The notes beneath the pieces were generated by a model. The model was not told the DNA's origin, did not search any database, and worked only from the letters and a program-made list of their open reading frames with translations. Both the position numbers and the translations under genes were made by a program. This document shows, in pieces, positions 23,323 to 28,133 of a stretch of DNA of 28,133 bases. The stretch covers positions 1 through 28,133 of the IMG/VR virus record IMGVR_UViG_3300018041_000048. One strand, written 5' to 3'. This stretch comes from a virus. Every line of letters starts with the position of its first letter. Within the stretch, counting starts at the first letter, position 1.

Positions 23323-24117
23323 GTGAAATTGTATGATATCTTAAAAGAAATACAAGGTAAACCTAAAGCTATTATATTAGCGGGTGCCCCTGGTGCTGGT
23401 AAGGGGTATATTTTAAAAGGCTTAGATTTAGGAGGTTTAAAAGTGTTAAATGTGGATAACATCTACATTGATTTGCTTAAAAAAGCTAATGTATCTTTAG
23501 ACCTAAAAAATGCCACCCCAGAAGAAAGAAGTGAACAGGCTAAACAAATGGCTGCTGCTAATAAAGAATTTAAAGGCAATATAGCTGCTACTATTGAAGG
23601 TAAAGAATCATTTGTTTTAGATGGTACTGCGGCTTCACTTAAAAAAACCTCTGAACTAAAATCAGAATTAGAAGAAGCAGGATATGAAGTATTTATGCTT
23701 TATGTTTATACTGATTTAGAGCGTTCATTAAAACAAAACCAAGATAGGTTTGAAAAATCGGGAGGTGAAGATAGAAGTTTAGCACCTGCTATTGTAATGA
23801 GAACATGGAAAAGTGTAACTCAAAATTATGCTCCCTATAAAAGTTTATTTGGTGATAATTTTGTTTCTGTAGCTAATACTTTAGATGATGAAAAATTAAG
23901 TGACTTAGAATCTATAGTAACTAAATATCTTAAACCTTTTACTCCTAAAGGTACTAAGCCTAAAACCCCTGCCCAACAAGCTAAATCTGATGCTAAAAAA
24001 GCTAAAGAAGCAGGGCAAATAAAAACGCTACTGAGCGACAAAGGAGTAAAAGATATAATTGACAACTCAGTATCTAAAGAAGAAGCCCAATCTAAATTGA
24101 AATCTTTTTTGGCATGA
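23323..24117 (+). CDS. P-loop kinase, zeta-toxin-like, with a capsid-targeting-like N-terminus
   Basis: A 264-residue protein starting at GTG, chosen because the N-terminus MKLYDILKEIQGK then matches the first gene's MKLYEVYTEILSE. Residues 16-34 hold the strand and Walker A motif (IILAGAPGAGKG, P-loop 21-28). Asp45 in NVDN and VLDGT (98-102) fit the catalytic or Walker B positions, and the basic region with Arg142 and Arg151 fits a lid. This matches AAA_33/zeta-toxin-type kinases, which phosphorylate small molecules such as UDP-sugars or nucleotides. Residues 205-232 are Lys/Pro/Ala-rich linker, then a short helical tail. It overlaps the giant protein by four bases (ATGA). Substrate unknown; injection into the host is inference. 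Confidence 0.8.
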   Translation: MKLYDILKEIQGKPKAIILAGAPGAGKGYILKGLDLGGLKVLNVDNIYIDLLKKANVSLDLKNATPEERSEQAKQMAAANKEFKGNIAATIEGKESFVLDGTAASLKKTSELKSELEEAGYEVFMLYVYTDLERSLKQNQDRFEKSGGEDRSLAPAIVMRTWKSVTQNYAPYKSLFGDNFVSVANTLDDEKLSDLESIVTKYLKPFTPKGTKPKTPAQQAKSDAKKAKEAGQIKTLLSDKGVKDIIDNSVSKEEAQSKLKSFLA

Positions 24118-27100
24118 ATAGTTTAACTAAAGCATTAATAGAAGGTCTTATAGATGAGAATGAATCTTTTAATGGGAAAATAGTAGGAATGTTTGGAGGA
24201 GGATTTAAACCTCCTACTATTGGTCACTTAGAAGTAGTTCAAAAAGCTCTTAGTGATTATCCTGAAATGGATGAATTAATTGTTTTAGTTGGAAGTGGAG
24301 TTAGAAATTCTATAAGTCAAGAAGAGTCACTTGCTATTTGGGATATCTATAAAAAATCTCTCCCAAGTAAAGTAAAAATAATGGCTTCCCCTAAAAATAA
24401 ACCTCCTATTGGTGCTATCTATTCATATGCTAAAAAAAATCCTAATGAAAGAATATACTGGTTTTTAGGTGAACGTGAAGGAAATGAAGGTGATGCTGAG
24501 GATATTGTAAATCGTACTAAATCTCTTCGTAAACTTGTATATCAAAATGTAAAAGTTAAAAAAATAGTAACGGGGGGAGCAGTTAGTGGTACTAAAGCAA
24601 GACAAGCAGTTTTAAATAAAGATAAAGAAGCATTCCTTCAATATATTCCTGATATTCCCGAAACGGATGAAATTTGGGATATGTTAACTAATGTAGTTAA
24701 AGAACAATATTTACAAGAACGTATAGCATATGATGCTGAAACGAGAATGCAAACCCGTTTTTTAATGAAACAATTCCTTAAAACTATAGGTACAAAAGTT
24801 GAAGATAGCACTGAAGGTACTTTAGTAGGAAAAAAATATGAATTAGAATATGGGTTTTACCCCATGAAAAAAGGATTAGGATTTATGCCCTTTAAGGTAG
24901 AAGGTTCAGCTGGTCCTAAAGATATAGCAATTGAAATAAAGTACAACCCCGAATTACTTGATAAAAAATTATATAGCGAATTAAGCGCTGAATTAAGAAA
25001 TTCTGTAAGACACGAATTAGAACACTTTGCCCAATACCACGCTGAAAAAGGAGTTAGACCTGGAGAGGATGGAGTAAACCAAGATGATTTACCTGATGTA
25101 GAGTACCTCACACTTGACTATGAAATCCCAGGTCACATTCAAGGATTAAGAACTAAAGCAAAAGCTAAAAAAATTAGTTTACAACAAGCTATAGATGACT
25201 TATTTGATAGTGCTGAGTATGACTTAGACCTTGATGAAGAAGATTTTGTAAGGGAAACATGGATGAATTGGTTAAAAACCAATATGCCTGGCGTTTCTTT
25301 AACTAAAATAAAAGAAGGTAGTGCTATACCTAAAAATGTAAATCCTGATGAATTACGTAAAGGTATTGAAGTAGAAAAAGAACATACTGATAACCCTAAA
25401 ATAGCATTAAAAATTGCTTTAGATCATTTAAAAGAAGACCCTAAATATTATACTAAACTAGCTACATTAGGGCTAGAAGAAGGACCTAATATTAAAGAAG
25501 AACAATTAGATGAAGGTGTAGATTTAATTAATGATCTTATAAATAGTGGGGCATTAGATTGGCTTATAGAATGGATTTATAGTGATCGCTTTAAATATAT
25601 GGATATTGAATCTCAAAGATTTATAGCTCAATTAGAAAATGAAACATGGAGAAAAGAATTCTCTGATAGTGATGCATTTAAAGAATTTAGAAAAATGTTA
25701 GGTGGTTCTATTCTATATAGCAGATTACAACTCCTTTTTCAAAAAGGTTTTCCACTTGGTAATAAAGAAAAAACACTACAAACTTTTGAAAAATTAAAAA
25801 ATCATCCTGTTATAGGTAGAATAGGAAAAGCTATTATAAATACTATAGCAGGTACTCCTTTAGCAGCTGAAGTAGCTGCTGATTCTTTTAAAAAAGGTTA
25901 TTCTGAATTCTTTAATATGATGGAAAAGGCCCAATTTATAAAAATATTGGATAATATGCCTAATAAAATTAAAGAAAAACTTAGACAACAATCTGATGAA
26001 ATTTTAAAAAGTACCCAATTATCTGAAGTTGTTGCTAATGAATATCTTGACCAACAAGATGTGCAAGATTTAGATAGACTAGCAGACACAGAGTTAAACC
26101 CAATAGATATAGACCTTTCAGGAAATCACTTTTTTGATAGATTAAATGATCCTAGAAATGCTCCTGAAATTGATTATCTTGAATTAGAAGATTTTTTTAC
26201 TAAATTAGGAGATAATAGAGAAGAATTTATTGATTTTCTTAACAAGTATAAAAGTGTAGTTGCTACTGATATTGAAACTAATATTAATATCCCTTTTATG
26301 AAAATGGCTAATAAAGCTATTGCTAAAACCATTATGCGTAAAAGGAATTTTCAAACACCTGATGTAAAAGTTGAGCTAGAAGAAGAAGTACCTCAAGATG
26401 TAATTAATAGTTTTGATATCCAAGATACATTAGTTCCCGAAGTATGGGATAATGAACAGCTAAAACCAGAGGTTAGGGAAAAATTACTCCAAATAGCACA
26501 AGACTTTTTTGACTCTTTAGAATTACCAAAAGGTACAAAACTAAAAGACATTAAACTTACAGGCAGTCTAGCCAACTATAATTGGTCTAAATTCTCAGAT
26601 TTTGACTTACATTTAGTATTAGACTTTTCAGAAATAGACGATGATGAAGAGTTTGTAAGAAATTATTTTATGGCTAAAAAAGGCATTTGGAATGATGCTC
26701 ACGATATTACTATTTATGGTTTCCCTGTAGAAATTTACGTAGAAAATGAAGGAGAAAGCCACACAGCATCAGGCCTTTACTCAATTCTAAATGATGAGTG
26801 GATTGTTATTCCTAAAAAACAGGAAGTAATGATCGATAAAGATGATATTTCTACTAAAGCAGAAGATTATATTTCTCAAACAGAAGAAGTACAAAAACTT
26901 TATGATGAGGGAAAATATGAAGAAGTAATCATTAAAGTAGATAAAATTAAAGAACGCCTCCGTAACATGCGCTCATCAGGCTTAGAAAAAGGAGGGGAGT
27001 ATAGTGTAGAAAATTTAGCATTTAAGGTATTAAGAAGATCAGACATTATAGGACAATTAAATGATTTAAAATCTCAATCATACGATACTATAATGACTTT

Positions 27101-27497
27101 AAGTGAAAATATCTCCCCTGAAGATCTAAATCTTAATATTATCTCATTAACTCAATATATGGGCAATAATGGTTTAGATCTAAAACCTTACCCTAAGGTT
27201 AAACTTATTAAAAACGATATTAAGAATGCTGAGGATTTATTAGGTAAAACTGCTTATTATGATCCTAATGCTCAATTAGTTGTATTATATACAATGGGGA
27301 GACACCCCAAAGATATTTTACGTTCATATGCTCACGAATTAATTCATCACCATCAAAATTTAAGTGGTACTTTACAACCATTCCAAACTACTAATACAAA
27401 TGAAGATAGTAATTTAGATGGAATTGAACGTCAAGCTTATGAAGAAGGGAATATCTTATTTAGAAACTGGGAAGATCAAATAAAAAATGAAAAGTAA
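24114..27497 (+). CDS. Giant multi-enzyme protein: HIGH nucleotidyltransferase, zincin, DUF5661, pol-beta nucleotidyltransferase, zincin
   Basis: An 1127-residue protein with several unrelated domains. Residues 1-20 are a helical leader (MNSLTKALIEGLIDEN). Residues 22-190 are a nucleotidylyltransferase: GMFGGGFKPPTIGHLE (25-40, T/HxGH motif) and VSGTKARQA (157-165, 'ISSTxxR'-like). Residues about 200-390 contain HELEH at 300-304, a zincin-type site. Residues about 408-450 match DUF5661 (LRKGIEVEKEHTDNPKIAL, then DHLKEDPKYYTKL). Residues 460-660 are helical. Residues 670-700 (NHFFDRLNDPRNAPEIDY) begin a small unnamed module. Residues 780-900 are a pol-beta-type nucleotidyltransferase (LTGSLANYNWSKFSDFDLHL, with Gly817, Ser818, Asp829, Asp831). 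Residues 1020-1127 carry HELIHHHQ (1074-1081), probably with Glu105-type third ligand near 1105 or 1110. It could be processed into separate enzymes. Confidence 0.85.
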   Translation: MNSLTKALIEGLIDENESFNGKIVGMFGGGFKPPTIGHLEVVQKALSDYPEMDELIVLVGSGVRNSISQEESLAIWDIYKKSLPSKVKIMASPKNKPPIGAIYSYAKKNPNERIYWFLGEREGNEGDAEDIVNRTKSLRKLVYQNVKVKKIVTGGAVSGTKARQAVLNKDKEAFLQYIPDIPETDEIWDMLTNVVKEQYLQERIAYDAETRMQTRFLMKQFLKTIGTKVEDSTEGTLVGKKYELEYGFYPMKKGLGFMPFKVEGSAGPKDIAIEIKYNPELLDKKLYSELSAELRNSVRHELEHFAQYHAEKGVRPGEDGVNQDDLPDVEYLTLDYEIPGHIQGLRTKAKAKKISLQQAIDDLFDSAEYDLDLDEEDFVRETWMNWLKTNMPGVSLTKIKEGSAIPKNVNPDELRKGIEVEKEHTDNPKIALKIALDHLKEDPKYYTKLATLGLEEGPNIKEEQLDEGVDLINDLINSGALDWLIEWIYSDRFKYMDIESQRFIAQLENETWRKEFSDSDAFKEFRKMLGGSILYSRLQLLFQKGFPLGNKEKTLQTFEKLKNHPVIGRIGKAIINTIAGTPLAAEVAADSFKKGYSEFFNMMEKAQFIKILDNMPNKIKEKLRQQSDEILKSTQLSEVVANEYLDQQDVQDLDRLADTELNPIDIDLSGNHFFDRLNDPRNAPEIDYLELEDFFTKLGDNREEFIDFLNKYKSVVATDIETNINIPFMKMANKAIAKTIMRKRNFQTPDVKVELEEEVPQDVINSFDIQDTLVPEVWDNEQLKPEVREKLLQIAQDFFDSLELPKGTKLKDIKLTGSLANYNWSKFSDFDLHLVLDFSEIDDDEEFVRNYFMAKKGIWNDAHDITIYGFPVEIYVENEGESHTASGLYSILNDEWIVIPKKQEVMIDKDDISTKAEDYISQTEEVQKLYDEGKYEEVIIKVDKIKERLRNMRSSGLEKGGEYSVENLAFKVLRRSDIIGQLNDLKSQSYDTIMTLSENISPEDLNLNIISLTQYMGNNGLDLKPYPKVKLIKNDIKNAEDLLGKTAYYDPNAQLVVLYTMGRHPKDILRSYAHELIHHHQNLSGTLQPFQTTNTNEDSNLDGIERQAYEEGNILFRNWEDQIKNEK

Positions 27498-27633
27498 AGG
27501 ATTAGGAGACTCAATCGAAAAAATCACAGAAGCTACTAGAATTAAACAATTAGTAGAAAAAGTCACTAAAGGTGATTGTGGATGCAATAAAAGAAAGGAT
27601 AAACTTAATAAAATGTTTCCTTATGACAAGTAA
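27487..27633 (+). CDS. Small Cys-containing phage protein (48 aa)
   Basis: A 48-residue frame from ATG to TAA that overlaps the giant gene by 11 bases. It reads as a helix (SIEKITEATRIKQLVEKV) followed by GDCGCNKRKDKLNKMFPYDK, where a C-G-C pair precedes a basic helix. I have the impression that this 'GDCGC-x-K-R' tail is widespread in marine T4-like phages, but no function is known to me. Conservation of the frame and its coupling to the next gene (10-base overlap) support it as a real gene. Confidence 0.7.
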   Translation: MKSKGLGDSIEKITEATRIKQLVEKVTKGDCGCNKRKDKLNKMFPYDK

Positions 27634-27775
27634 AGAATTTGTAAAAGCAGTAAATGATGAATTCGATATAGAAACTCTTGAGTTAATGCAGGAACTTATT
27701 GGTGAAAGGTTAACTTTATTAAAAACTATGCAAGATACTGCTAAAAGAACACAAGTAAAAGGATTTCGTAGATGA
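27623..27775 (+). CDS. Small helical protein of unknown function (50 aa)
   Basis: The frame is open from 27572, but the ATG at 27623 is preferred. It gives the tidy protein MTSKEFVKAVNDEFDIETLE and overlaps the previous stop by only 11 bases. The longer version would run through most of the 48-residue gene in another frame. The protein is one or two helices with an acidic first half and a basic end (KRTQVKGFRR), and its TGA stop overlaps the next ATG as ATGA. No family is recognised. Confidence 0.6.
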   Translation: MTSKEFVKAVNDEFDIETLELMQELIGERLTLLKTMQDTAKRTQVKGFRR

Positions 27776-28133
27776 AAGATAATGTTTTAAAAAAAGAATT
27801 CTCTAAAAAAGATGTACAACGCGCTCGTAACCTAGTTACAGGTAACACTAGTGCTCGTACAACTGAAGGAATAGGTTATACTAAAAAATATGAACATCAT
27901 GTGGAAGGTGATGTGTGGGAAGAAGATGGTAGAAAATGGACTATTAAAAATGGTTTAAAACAAAATATTACTAAAATGGACAAATTTAAAAAAATGGGTA
28001 CTATTCCACTTTTTTGTCCTGAATGCAATACTTTAATGAAAAAACACCTTGACAAAAAAGTATTCCCAGCATACCAAAAGTGTTTTGATTGTATTGTAGA
28101 TTATGAGGCAAAATTAGCTAAACAAGGTAAATC
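27772..28133 (+). CDS. Zinc-ribbon phage protein (3' truncated by window edge)
   Basis: An open frame begins at ATG 27772 and runs past the end of the window, giving at least 120 residues. The N-terminus is basic (KKEFSKKDVQRARNLVTGNT). A conserved-looking middle follows (KYEHHVEGDVWEEDGRKWTI). A zinc ribbon is formed by CPECNTLM (about 82-89) and a second pair, CFDCIVDYEA (about 105-114). Phage proteins with this 'WEEDGR-W-T-I-KNG' block and two Cys pairs occur in marine T4-like genomes, with no assigned role that I know; nucleic-acid binding is likely from the zinc ribbon. It is coupled to the preceding gene by an ATGA overlap. Confidence 0.75.
   Translation, partial: MKDNVLKKEFSKKDVQRARNLVTGNTSARTTEGIGYTKKYEHHVEGDVWEEDGRKWTIKNGLKQNITKMDKFKKMGTIPLFCPECNTLMKKHLDKKVFPAYQKCFDCIVDYEAKLAKQGK

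Noticed and set aside
27572-27622. N-terminal extension of the small gene to 27572
   Set aside because: The extra 17 codons lie entirely within the preceding 48-residue gene in another frame; the ATG at 27623 gives a short overlap like the other junctions.
1-28133. CRISPR arrays, insertion sequences, integrase or attachment sites
   Set aside because: No regularly spaced repeats, transposase or recombinase motifs, or terminal inverted repeats were seen on reading both strands.

Overview
The window is a contiguous piece of a low-GC, tailed double-stranded DNA phage genome of the T4-like myovirus type. The strongest markers are a gp55-like late sigma factor, a gp25-like and a gp6-like baseplate wedge protein, an OB-fold/beta-helix spike-like protein, a long series of tail and fibre proteins, a DnaG-type primase, a RecB-like PD-(D/E)XK nuclease and a SegE-like GIY-YIG protein. 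Almost no gene has a recognisable Shine-Dalgarno sequence and many starts are preceded only by A/T-rich DNA. That pattern fits a Bacteroidota (flavobacterial-type) host better than a proteobacterial or cyanobacterial one; the host assignment is inference.

Layout. 1-1231 holds the tail of one gene and two late-type proteins. 1218-1886 is the only reverse-strand gene, a Lys/Ala-rich protein with a hydrophobic segment. 2013-5645 is a set of accessory and metabolic genes: a DUF932 protein with distinct codon use, small proteins, a tRNA-Ser(TGA), an RNase H-like protein (DUF458/YkuK type), a protein with a UVR-like tail, and an HD hydrolase. The late sigma factor follows (5642-6358). 6376-18578 is the baseplate/tail block, and 18614-21145 holds three more tail or fibre proteins. 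21142-23300 is a replication/recombination block (GIY-YIG protein, primase, PD-(D/E)XK nuclease). 23323-27497 is a P-loop kinase followed by an 1127-residue multi-enzyme protein. The window ends with three small overlapping genes, the last cut by the edge.

How it works together. Genes are packed with ATGA and TAATG overlaps, so most are probably translated as coupled units. A motif, ATATTTAT, occurs just upstream of seven starts (857, 1886 on the minus strand, 3919, 6376, 8833, 18614, 23323), in the gene's own orientation each time, and mostly at the head of a tightly packed block. I read it as the likely late promoter of this phage, probably used by the gp55-like factor encoded here.

The most interesting part is 23300-27497: a promoter-like motif, a zeta-toxin-like kinase, and a giant protein that strings together a HIGH-type nucleotidyltransferase, an HExxH zincin-like site, a DUF5661-like segment, a helical region, a pol-beta-type nucleotidyltransferase and a second HExxH metalloprotease-like domain. 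Both proteins, and two near the left end, begin with a short amphipathic peptide resembling the capsid-targeting sequence of T4 internal proteins. I suggest, as inference, that they are packaged in the head and injected into the host, the giant one possibly being cut into separate enzymes.
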